Of a stretch of 64,000 bases of DNA, positions 12,201-22,300 are shown piece after piece. Position numbers and translations under genes: made by a program. Location: positions 39,418,420-39,482,419 of the forward strand of contig NC_044284.2 in NCBI RefSeq assembly GCF_004027225.2. Reading direction: 5' to 3'. Positions within the stretch are counted from its first letter, which is position 1. Every line of letters begins with the position of its first letter. The notes beneath the pieces are model-generated. The model did no database searches, was not told the DNA's origin, and saw only the letters and a list, made by a program, of their open reading frames with translations. The DNA is from Strigops habroptila. Its lineage: Eukaryota > Chordata > Aves > Psittaciformes > Psittacidae.

Positions 12201-15200
12201 GAAACTACCTACTGGTTTGTCAGCACTAGAATTTCTAAGCAGTGTTTAAGCCCTGTAATTCGAGCACTTCTATGTTTACAGAGTGCTAAAAGCCACAATT
12301 TACCAGGATAATGCCACATTTAACTACTAACCGAGTTCACATCTTTGTGAAATGCAATTGAGACAGTCAAAGTGCTAAACTTTTGAATCTAAGTTAACTA
12401 TGTTTTGAACATTACAAATTTGAACATATAAAATTGGCAATGAGCATAATTTCCTTAGAGTGAGCAAACGTGGACTGAAGCTTGGTACTGTCTTATAAAA
12501 AGGACGTGTTTGGAAGTTTCTGTGGTATTATGCTAGAAATCATATCAGTAATGATATTTTGCTTATAAGTTACTTCTGTACCTAGCAGAATACACGAAGC
12601 ATTTACTGTAAGGCAACTGCCCAAGGAGATTACTTTGATTTATGGGGAGTACTTGTAGATTCCCGAAGCAGCACAAGTGATATGGATACAAATTTTTAGC
12701 CAGATGAGACAAACACATTCACCTGAACAGACACGAACCATGCCTGTTTTTCCTACAAGCTCTTTTAAAGAACCTTTGGAAAGGTCTACTCACCTGGCCA
12801 GATGCAATTCAGATCTTTCAGAAGTGACTCAAACAGTGACCTGAGAGAAGCATCTAGCAAACTAGACAGGACAGAATACACTCAGTAATCTTGAAAGGTG
12901 ACCTTGCAAAGGATAATAAGACTAAGAAAGCAAAAATCCCAACACTTTCTTACAGCATATGAAGGTGACTTAAAAACAGACTCCTGCAACTTTTGAATGA
13001 TTCAGTACATGAAGTCTGACCTTCTTTGTTCTTTCTGGAATACTTCCGTAGGAGTCTTAGGTGTTTCTCAGTTCTCAACACTTTGACTGATGTGGCACAA
13101 TCTTTTAAGGACAGCATTTTAAAACAGTTGATTCATATACATCTATATAGAAAGCAAGAGACCGGTAGTGGAGGAGTTAAGGCAGTCCAGCTAGAAGTCC
13201 TTTCTTTCCTACTCATTTTTTCAGCATCTCGATTCTTGCAGAGTCATTATTTCACTAGTTATTCAACCATTATGTGGTCACCTTAGAAATTCAGCTCTCT
13301 TCTGTCTAAACTTCAAATACAGACAAAGATTTCTCACAAAAACTTTTCTGTCCCTCCTTAGTTTTAAGACAAAGAAGACTAGCAGAGACTAATTGTTCCA
13401 CGCCTTCATTTGGCATAATGTTTTGTTAACCTGCCCTGGCATATCGTTATACCTTTGTCCATTTATTCCTTCATCAGTACACTCAGAGTGAGCTTGTAAT
13501 ACTGGAGTAAGAAGAAAGATGCCCTCCTCCTTAAGGCAAAGGACTAACAGAACTGGCTCTGAGAGTTTGAGGCTCTACTCCCAGTCCCCTTTATGAGCTT
13601 GGGCTGCAGTAACCCATAGCTCAATTTCTGCCCTATGCAAATCAAACAATATAAATATATACTCTGTGGATGTAAAAAGCAGTTCACAGGTTTCAAGGAA
13701 AACTTCCATAAGCTTACCTTCCATACAAAGGAACAAACCCAAATGCTCTACAGGGAGAAGGTGAAGATTACCAACTTCACAGTGCTTCAAAAGGTTGGGA
13801 GGGGGAGTATCCTGGATTTTTTTTAGGAGGAGATACGATTCTTGGTGACAAAGACAGGAGTCACTACTTGTAATACATTACTGCTCAGATGCCTCAGTCC
13901 CGTTGCAATAGGCACAATACAAAAAAGCAGTGAAGAAAAAGCAATAAAGGCCCAGGATGAGCTACAGTGTTGGAGGAACAAAGCTAGGACATACAAGGAG
14001 GTGATTAGTGCCCACATGCTTGTATGCAAGGAGGATCTCCAGCTTGGTGCAGCAGAATACAGAATGCTAAGAAGGAGTCCGGTGGTGCAGGAAGGTGACT
14101 GAGACAGGACAAGCATGACTTCCACAGTACCACCTTGCAATGACACAAGGCAGCCAAAGACTTGTAGTCATGGGGACAGAGGGGAAAACAAGAGGTTACA
14201 AAATTAAGACACATACTACAATACAAAAGCAAGTCTTTTACTAGTAGAGAAGAGTTAGTAATAAGACATTTAAGAGTTTTTACCATAATGTAATGAGAAA
14301 AAACAAAGAAGTCTTTAAGACAGCACAGGCAAGCAGCCTGGAAGAGAAAAAGAGTAATCTTCCTCTTCCAGGAATAATTTTTCTCTTCTCTAATAGCAAG
14401 TTATTGCTATTAGGGGAAAAAAAAAAAAAAACTTTTCTTGAAAAGATAAACTTGAGACAGGATCTGGACTACCAGTACCAGAAGGAAGCAGACAGAGATA
14501 CAAGGCAAGATGAGGAGGAAGGGGAGGATTTGGAGAATCAGTAAGGGGAGACAGCTCATGTGTTTCAGAACCCTGGATAGAAAGTGTTTCAGAAATGTGA
14601 AAACCTCCTTGAATTCACTCCTTAGAAATCCTTCCCAAACCCTGGACTCCTCAGAACGAAAGTGTGTGCCCTTTTGGCATACCTACTCCTTTTCCACGAG
14701 GAGCTCTGGATGGGGCAGGGGCAACACATCACAGACAACACAGTATTTAGTATTTTACAGCTACGGAAAAGCCATTTGTATCTCGCAATGCTCCTTTCCA
14801 AAATCACTAGAGAAAGAGTGTTTCATACCCAAAAAATAAATTCACTCAAAAGCCTATAAAAGTTTTCCTCATATCAGCATGCAGCATCTAGCACTCCTGA
14901 CTTCAGGGACTTAGAAACATTTCCGTTCAGTGAAACATTTCAAGAGACTCCCTTCTCTCCCAAACCCTCAGCTGACAATCCCCAAAACCGATCAACTGTA
15001 TAAGCTGCCACAGAGAACTTTCAGCAGGCCGCGGGCTGACTCCTGAAGGCTGAGACACAACTCTTGTTACTCCCATTCTCCCAGAGCACCTCAGAGGGCT
15101 GAGAGCGCAAGTTTCACTTCACTGCTGGGATCAAACTTCGCAGTCATTCCGCAACGGCGGGTTACAAAGCATCTACTTCAAAGACGCTGCAGAATTCCGG

Positions 15201-15585
15201 CAGAGAAGCCGGTATGGACTCCCCTGCCCTCCCCGCTGCTCTAAGACACCGGCTTGACCTTGCTGAGGAGCCCTCGCCGCGCCGGGCCGCCCTCAGCTAA
15301 GCGGGAGCCAGGGCTGCCCGCCTATGGGTACGCGGATCTGTCCCGCCTCAGTTCCCGCTCCCCGCCAACCATGCGGGGCTCGGTAACGTGAAGGCAGCAC
15401 CCCGCTACTCCCCACAGTCACATCCCCCCAAGTCCCGAGCTCCTCGCTGCCGCTGTGAGGCCTCCTCATGCCTGAGGGGACAACGTCCTCCAGCTCCCCG
15501 CTGCCTCCAGAGCCGCTGGCCGCAGCCTCGCCTCAGAGCAGGCGGCGGACCTCCCCCCCGCCGCCGCTTCCCGGCCGGCTCTCAC

Positions 15586-15614
15586 CGGAGATACTGCGCA
15601 CACAGCAGGCTCAT
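15586..15614 (-). CDS. SMG7: SMG7 coding exon 1 (N-terminus)
   Basis: SMG7 is a nonsense-mediated mRNA decay factor. Its 14-3-3-like/TPR N-terminal domain binds phosphorylated UPF1, and it helps recruit the CCR4-NOT deadenylase. The window contains only the first coding exon: on the minus strand the ATG at 15614-15612 opens MSLLCAQYL plus two bases of an Arg codon, followed by the donor GTGAG from 15585. Human SMG7, from memory, begins MSLQSAQYLR, so start, frame and exon length agree, with two substitutions at positions 4-5. Support comes from the CpG island and from conserved synteny: in human, SMG7 is the divergent neighbour of NMNAT2. Nine codons alone are weak evidence, but position, orientation, splice phase and sequence agree. 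Exon 2 was not found and is probably outside the window to the left. Confidence 0.85.
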
Positions 15615-15649
15615 CCTCCGCTGCTCGCCGCTCCGTCCCGCCGCGGGTC

Positions 15650-15727
15650 TCACAGCCCGGGCCGGCCCGCCGCGCCCGCGCCGCCGCCGCTGCTGCCGTC
15701 GCTGCCGCCTCCAGCCGCCGCCGCCAT
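15650..15727 (-). promoter_or_regulatory. Candidate upstream ORF of SMG7
   Basis: An ATG at 15727-15725 (minus strand) opens a 25-codon frame rich in Ala and Gly, ending with TGA at 15652-15650, 35 bases before the SMG7 start codon. It is in a different frame from SMG7. Whether it is translated depends on the transcription start, which I cannot see; it must lie above 15727 for the uORF to be in the mRNA. Confidence 0.5.
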
Positions 15728-15731
15728 CTTC
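15720..15731 (-). promoter_or_regulatory. TISU / YY1 motif
   Basis: The minus strand reads GAAGATGGCGGC, an exact match to the TISU consensus SAASATGGCGGC (translation initiator of short 5' UTRs), which contains the YY1 core. Such elements usually lie just downstream of the transcription start, so SMG7 transcription may begin within a few tens of bases above 15731. Its ATG opens the upstream ORF, not SMG7. Confidence 0.65.
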
Positions 15732-16139
15732 CCGTGCAGGGCCTGCCGCCGCGGGGGAGGGGCGGCAGGAAGGAAGGGGCGGGGGTGTCCCCGCTCTGCG
15801 CTCCGGCCGTGCAGAGACCTGCCGCGCCCCGCCGGCCCCGGCAGCGCCGGCCCCGGGAACCCCAGCGGCCCCGGCAGGCCCCGAAAGCCACCGCCGCTCA
15901 CTCGCCCGCCCCCCCGCCGCCTCGCTGAGGTGCCCGTACCCTCCCGCCGCGCCGGCCGCGCTTCCGGGCCGGGCCCCGCCCCCGCCAGCACTTCCGGCGG
16001 CGCCACCAGCAAACCCTTCCCCCGCGCTTTCCCCCCTGGCGACCCGCGGCGGCGCCCGCCGATTGGCTCGCCCGCTGCCATAGTAACCGAGGGGGCAGCG
16101 GGGTGTCGTCACGGCAACCGCGGCGCCTTCCCGCCCGCC

Positions 16140-16169
16140 GGGGCCGGGGCCGGGGCCGGGGCCGGGACC
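16140..16169 (+). repeat. GGGGCC hexanucleotide repeat
   Basis: Four exact GGGGCC units (16140-16163) are followed by one GGGACC unit. The plus strand has five closely spaced G runs and could form a G-quadruplex. It lies in the SMG7 CpG island about 530 bp upstream of the SMG7 start codon. Confidence 0.9.
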
Positions 16170-16369
16170 TACCGCCGCGGCGTTCAGCAGGCTCTCCCGC
16201 CCCGCGCCGCCCCGCGGCAGCCCGTCTTACCGGACTGCCCTTCGCGGAGCCCGGGGAGGCGGGAGGGTCGGGTTGCCGAGAGGCGGTGGGCCCCGTCGCT
16301 GTGGGGGAGCCCCTGTCCCTCGGCACGCGGGCGGCAGCGGCAGCCCCACGCTTTCCTGACAGAGGTTTT

Positions 16370-19300
16370 AGCGGGAACAACGCTAGTAGGCCTGAACTGC
16401 TCACATGGACCAGGCTGTCCCATCCCTGTGTGCTTGCTTGCCCACACCAAAGGATTCCCAGCGTTTGGGCACTCCGGTGTCCAGCCCCGAGGGTCACCCC
16501 AAAGTGTGCCAAATGGCCCTCATCTCAAATTCCCTCCGTTACCCAGCGCCTCGGAGGCAGGAAGCTCAGGCATGGGATGGGCTCCTTACCAGGGATGCAA
16601 CCTGCAGCACATGGCCCCAGAGTCAGCACTGCAGTCTCAGCGTGGAGCCAGGACTTGGGAATGATAGGCAGTAACCTTGCACCTTGGTACAGCAGTCTAT
16701 CACATCTAAATATTTACACTTTTTACACTATTTACACCTTGTGGTGCCACCTCCTGTGCCGACTTTGTGACTCATTTTATGCTCAAACCTGTCTGGTCAG
16801 GAAAATTCCCACTGAGTTCAGTAGCCATTTGATCAAGTGGGCCAGCCTGAACAAAAGAGACATGATAATGTGGGATCAGATGCACACCAAGGAGGCTGGC
16901 TAATGTCATTGTGTTATTTGAGTAGGTACATGACCCCAAGGGCAAAATGAAAGATCATGTTTTGAAAATAAATCCATCACATTTTTTTAGGTTGAAACGA
17001 GAATGTGTTTAGGGAAATTATTTTCAGAGTGAACATGTCTAAACAGAAGCCTCTCAAGGCTGCAGAATTGGTTTCCTGGTTTCAGTGCAATCAGGGCTGG
17101 GCAGTGAGCCATGCCACCAAACCTCCACTGAATCCTGCACACTGCCTCAGGCAAGCATCACAGCAGGGCTTGGGGCTTCGGGCTCAGCCTCCATCCCTGC
17201 AGGCTCTCGGCTGCAAAGCAGGTGCAAACTGGTTCAGCACTGGGCAAACTGGGACTGCTTCAGCCTGCCCAGAGCCTGTGGAGGTTGAGTTTGCACAGCT
17301 CCACAGGGACCCTGAGATTGTATCTCCTGCACAAATGCAGCTCTTAGAAGCTGCATCTCTCAGGGCACATTGTCCAAAATTCTCCCTGGCCCCTTCACGT
17401 TATCCACATGATCTGGAGCCTTGTCCCTCTGGTTCCTGAGCTGGCATGCTTCGGGGACCCTGTATCTCTGAGGAGATGCTACTACTGTTACTACTACACT
17501 ACTGTGCCAATATCTCAAGCTATTTCTGCTCTTCCCATACTTTTCCATCCATTCCTTCTCCTTACGGTGGAGTTGAATAACCCAAATTTTGAAAGCAGAA
17601 GGACCTTAAGCCAGTGCTACTTTCCCTTCCACCGGCCCCTCACTTCCACCTGCTATTTGTAGCCAGGTTCTTCTCCAGTCCTGCGTTCACCGTTTCCCAC
17701 AACAGTGGAGCAGTGCCATGAGAACAACTTACATTGGCTTAAGCAGGAAAAGCCAAAACCTTAAAGGAACACAGGCTCCCTGCGAGCCTCCCTACCTCCC
17801 ACACAGCTGACTTGGGATTTTCATGTCAGTTTTGTCCATCACTCTTCTCCTGGGGACTGTTCCAGGCACATCCCCACCCCTCTTTAGCCTCAGTCAAACA
17901 AACTTTCTTTTCCACCTTTTCGTGCTTTTATTTTTTTTCTGGAGAGGATCACTTGCCAGAGGCTTCCTCCCAGGCAGAATGATATCGTACAACCTGACTG
18001 TAAGATAGCCACCAAACTGCAAAGAGCACCCTGGCACACACTCTGCTTCATGCTTCCTTGTCCGCAATGATATTGCTTAAAATAAAATGCTTAAAATAAA
18101 GTTACTGTTAACCTGCATTGCTATTACTCAAAATAATAAGCAATTCTTTATTTTTCAGTCCACTTTAGCACTGTGCTGGACCTTAGACAAAGTCACTGGC
18201 GCACAGGCTGTTGTTCTCTCCAATTGCAAGTGCACTTCTGAGCTCAACAGGTTGGATCGGTGCAAACAGGAGTTCCTAGGGCTGCCCCTCCTTGACCTCT
18301 GCGTTTGCACATGCGTAGGAGAGGGAAAATCTGAAGGTAGAAGCTTGACTTAGGCTATTTTTGCCAGAAATTGGGTGGCATGTTCTGGCTTTCTGCAGCA
18401 TCTCTTTGGTCGATGAACACAGGTTTTAATTAGGAGGCCACAAAGTGCTCCTTCAAGGCATCACACTCATGCCGCGTCAGGCAGAAGTGAGGAACAGGCA
18501 GCATTGACTCAGCAGCTGTCTTGTTTGGTCTTGTCTGAGTCCAGTCCACTTCCACAGCCACCCAAAAAGACTTGAGAGTTTCACATGAGGCAGAACTGAC
18601 TTCCAAGTCTTGGGCAGCGGGGAGCAGGCAGCCCCAGCTATTTGCAAGAGAATCTGATGGGTGTTGTTGCTGGTGTTGTTTAGCCTGTTTAATGACAATG
18701 TAAGTTGCCCAGTGGAGCCATACCTCAGGGCAGCTATGTGGGGGAAGCTATGGCCCATTAGGGCAACCTGCCCAGCCTCAAAGCCTCCCTCAGTCCTTGC
18801 TCACTCCCCTGGAATATCTTCCAGGCACATAAGCAAAGGATGTCAGAGCCTTTGCAAGTTTTAACCTGCTTTTCAGGGCTTTTCCTCTGAATTGTGGGGT
18901 CTTCCACTTCCCTCTGAGTTTCTGCATTGTTAGAACGTATCTGCCCATTAGGACAGTGTGTTCATTAGTTTCTCTCCCCTGCCCTCTCTTCTTGCCTCTC
19001 AGAGGGCTCTTCCACATACACGTGCCTCTGGATTTGGCCTCAGTTTCTCCCATGCAACATTTTTGAGGACTTGGCATTGCTGCTGATTGCTCTGCTCTGT
19101 TTCTTATGAAGTTGTTCTCCAAATCTTTTGGTGTACACAACAAGGGAGATAGTTTCCTTCCATTTAAGGGGGAGCCACAAGTCAATCTGCCCTTAGTTTT
19201 GTTCCAAGAGATTTGTGATACAAGTCTTATCTTCAAAGAAGCAGATTTCCCATAGAGGTCAATGCATATTATAATTTTTCTCGTTAACGGGTCAATGTCT

Positions 19301-22300
19301 GTGGCTTACCATTTTCTTAATTACACAGCATCAGGAAGGATTTGGTCCCCAGGTGAGGACAGTAGACCAGAGACACTGTGAACACAGAGAATAACCCTGA
19401 CCCTTGGCCAACAATACAGCCAAAATGCCCAGGAATGAAGCTGTTTGGCTTTCTAGAGGGAAAGTCTCATAATCCCAAATGTGAATCTGTTTTGCATCCT
19501 TTGACAGCCTCCGCTACTATACAAGCTCAGCATTTAACAGACCTTGGACATGTTTATCCTCAAAACATGAATCTAGCCTGCTCTAAGAGGAGAGTGAGTG
19601 ACCATTCCCACTGAACAGATAGTCAGAGGAGCAGAAGAGATTTCCTTGAGGTTGTTTAAGACAAGAATGGAAAGGTGGACCAACTCAGAGCCTGCTCCTA
19701 TCCTTCTTCATTAACACTAACATCTTTAGTTGACCAGGAATATCCTGTGAGTGTTGCAGAGTCCACAGTCTCCCTTTTGTGTGTGTAAACTGTTCCTCTG
19801 TTTTCACATAAAGATGTGGCCGCTGGACAGCCCTCTGTCTCAGTGCCAAACCTCAGCTTTTAGGTCTCTGAGACATCACATTTTCCTGCTGCTTAGAGTA
19901 AAAACCTGGGATCAAGGAAAGATGAGAGTACAGCTCAACAGCTGAATGATGAAATGCCAGTTTCTCAACCGATTCAGTGATTATTTCAATCTAAATGATG
20001 CGAATGCGGGAAATTAGTACTCAAACGCAATTGAAGAACTTGAAGGAAGAAACAAAGAATGAAGTTACTTAAACAATGTTAATTTTCCCCTGTATTTATC
20101 CCTTTCAGTAATTATGTTACTGTGATTAAAATGTATTTTTTTTCATCCCAGATGGTACTTCCGAGATTTTTAATCATTAGTGACGAAAGCTTCATCTTAC
20201 CCCAAGTATAAACACATTTCTCCAAATATAACCTATATGCAAAACTTCAGGAATTTTTATTCTATAGAAGTTTGTCAGGTATTCATTATTCCCTTGCAAA
20301 TGTCACTCAGAACAAAGAAAAAAACCATAAAACAGGCTGCATCTCTTAAAGAAATCCATTTTATTCCTTGAATTCATAAAGTATCTAATGGATTTACTTT
20401 TAATTCCTTGAGAGTAAGTGCAGAACATTCTGAAAAGAAGTACCCTTTTACATTAAATAAAAGCCAAATCCCCCTTGGAAGGGAAAGAGAAAGCAGCCAT
20501 TCCGGGGGAGCCATGCCTAGTGCTTGCGGCTCACACCTCCATCCTGCATAAACCCAGCTCAGATTGTGACCATGCAGATCGATCCATCCTGCACGCCTCA
20601 GCTGTAACCTCAGACAGAATTAGAGACATTAAAATGCCTGCGAAGCTAATTGTATCTGTGGCGGATTCTCAGCTGCTGAATATGGTCAAGAGAGAAATCT
20701 TTTACCAAGCTGACCTTCCTGAGGAGATATCTTGAAAAGTCAGTCCCGTGTCCTATAAATGCTGCACAGCTTTTGGGATCACTTTGCAGAGGCCACCACA
20801 CAACCTTGACAAATCTCCAGGAGGCCACGAGAGCTGTATCCCTCAGTGTACTTTGGCAGCTTGTTCCAGGACCTGATGAACCATGCCCTAAGAAAAGCTC
20901 TTGAGCTGGAAAAAGCAGTCACCAGTTAGTCCCTGGCCATGCTCCGCTGGCTACTCATGAATTTTCAGACCTTGGTTATAAGTCATCTCTTTCACTGGCT
21001 GCTCTTCAGCCTTGCTTACTCCTTCCTTGTTTGAATGTTTGCTCTCACCTTGGGTCATCAGAAATGGAAGGTTTCTCCCCTTGGGCCAGGCTGTCCCATC
21101 CCATGTGGCCTTAGACCTGGTTGCCGCAGGTTTGGCAGCTCCCTCCAGCTCTACCAGACTCATGCCACAGCAGGGCCTGAGCCGTGCCCATGTGCTTCCA
21201 TTTATTGTCGTGTGCAGTTGCTCCATGACCGACTGGTTCAGCTTGGCTGGTCCAGCCTGGCCCAATCTGCCAGTCCAGTCTGGCCTCCTTACATTTGCAA
21301 ATCCTTTCCCTCATAGAGGCTGGGTTTGCAGGCCTTTGTTTAGATACACTCAGATTATACCTAAAAAATGGGTGTAAATTAAAAACCTGCTTTTGTGGGA
21401 GCCAGGGATTTTATTCCATCTGGGATCAGCCTGTGGGAAAAGGAGTCAGGAGAGACATGAGGAGTATTCTCAGGACCTCCATCCTCTGCTTGACAGATGC
21501 TTTTAAGCTCAGGTTCCTGCTGTCCTGCCCTTGCAGAGCAGACCTCTCCAGCTGCCCCTCCTCCCCCCCAGCAGGTATTGCCCTTTTCTCCAGTAGATTT
21601 GGGTTGATTTAAAAAGTTTTAAAACTGTCAGTTTAAAAGCTTTCAGCTGGTAGGTTTCCCTTCCTGTTCCTGAGCCCAAGGGGAGAGACAAGGTGAAAGA
21701 CAGTGCTGGGAGGACCATGGTGCCCCTGTGCCTCACCCCAGTGAACAGAGGCACGATCTTCCTGCCTTCTGCTGCACACCACCACTGCATGTGAGGCCCA
21801 TCTGTCTGGACAGCAAAGAGCTGGACAGATCCATGTGCAGAAAACACCCTTGGCGTGAACCACAGGCAATGTTTCAGGTGTGCTTAACAGGTCTAGCCTG
21901 CTTCTCAAGTCCCGCAGGCAACGATTTTGCAGTGCTGCTACAAGCTGTCTGTGTCAGAGTAGTCAAGTCGCTGCATTTCTCCATGCTATTTTCTTCCTCA
22001 GAGGATAAAACCAAGCTAATCAACCCTCTGCCCTCTGTCTATCCTGCTGTACCAGCTCTGCAGGTGGCAGATGGCTGCCTGCTGCCATGGGCTGGGTTGG
22101 AGCCCAAATCCGCTGTGGGGCTTGGGCCCTCTGGCAATGCACAGCAAGGGCTGGAAGGGAACATCTGGCTCCTGTGGCTGCTGTCTTCAACAGTGGGAAA
22201 TTTGCATCCACATTTTCAGGGAAAGCAGCAAGGAAAATAAAATAAAGGCTGTCTTGAAAAACACTGAGGGGAAAAAAGGTGAAATAACCTCCTCTGGCAT

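Larger units (their letters stand above)
1..15585 (-). other. SMG7: Probable SMG7 intron 1 (no coding exon seen)
   Basis: This stretch lies downstream of the SMG7 exon 1 donor on the minus strand, so it is read as intron 1. It is AT-rich, with only short open frames in all six frames. I looked on the minus strand for the next SMG7 exon (the conserved segment after the N-terminal AQYLR) and did not recognise it, so exon 2 is probably beyond the left edge; human SMG7 also has a long first intron. The notable content is foldbacks at 668-733, 5653-5694 and 6217-6253 and a good isolated splice-donor sequence at 12793 (minus). I see no recognisable young repeat here. The intron assignment is inference. 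Confidence 0.6.
15270..16370. promoter_or_regulatory. SMG7: CpG island over SMG7 exon 1
   Basis: The AT-rich sequence on the left changes sharply to very GC- and CpG-rich sequence at about 15.27 kb and falls back after about 16.37 kb (boundaries by eye). It contains a GC box (GGGGCGGGG at about 15776-15785), the YY1/TISU motif at 15720-15731 and the SMG7 start codon. This is the expected promoter architecture of a housekeeping gene without a TATA box. A divergent transcript toward the right would be unsurprising, since such islands are often bidirectional, but no exon supports one. Confidence 0.85.

Noticed and set aside
15468-16664. 398-codon open frame on the plus strand through the SMG7 CpG island, and similar long frames on both strands at 15388-16512
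   Set aside because: Frames are open because GC-rich DNA has few stops. Composition is Pro/Arg/Ala/Gly-rich low complexity, they overlap each other on both strands, and none has a recognisable domain.
16440-21110. Shared phrase CCAGGCTGTCCCATCCC at about 16410 and about 21088
   Set aside because: Match is about 17 bases with diverged flanks and no third copy noticed; not enough to call a repeat family.
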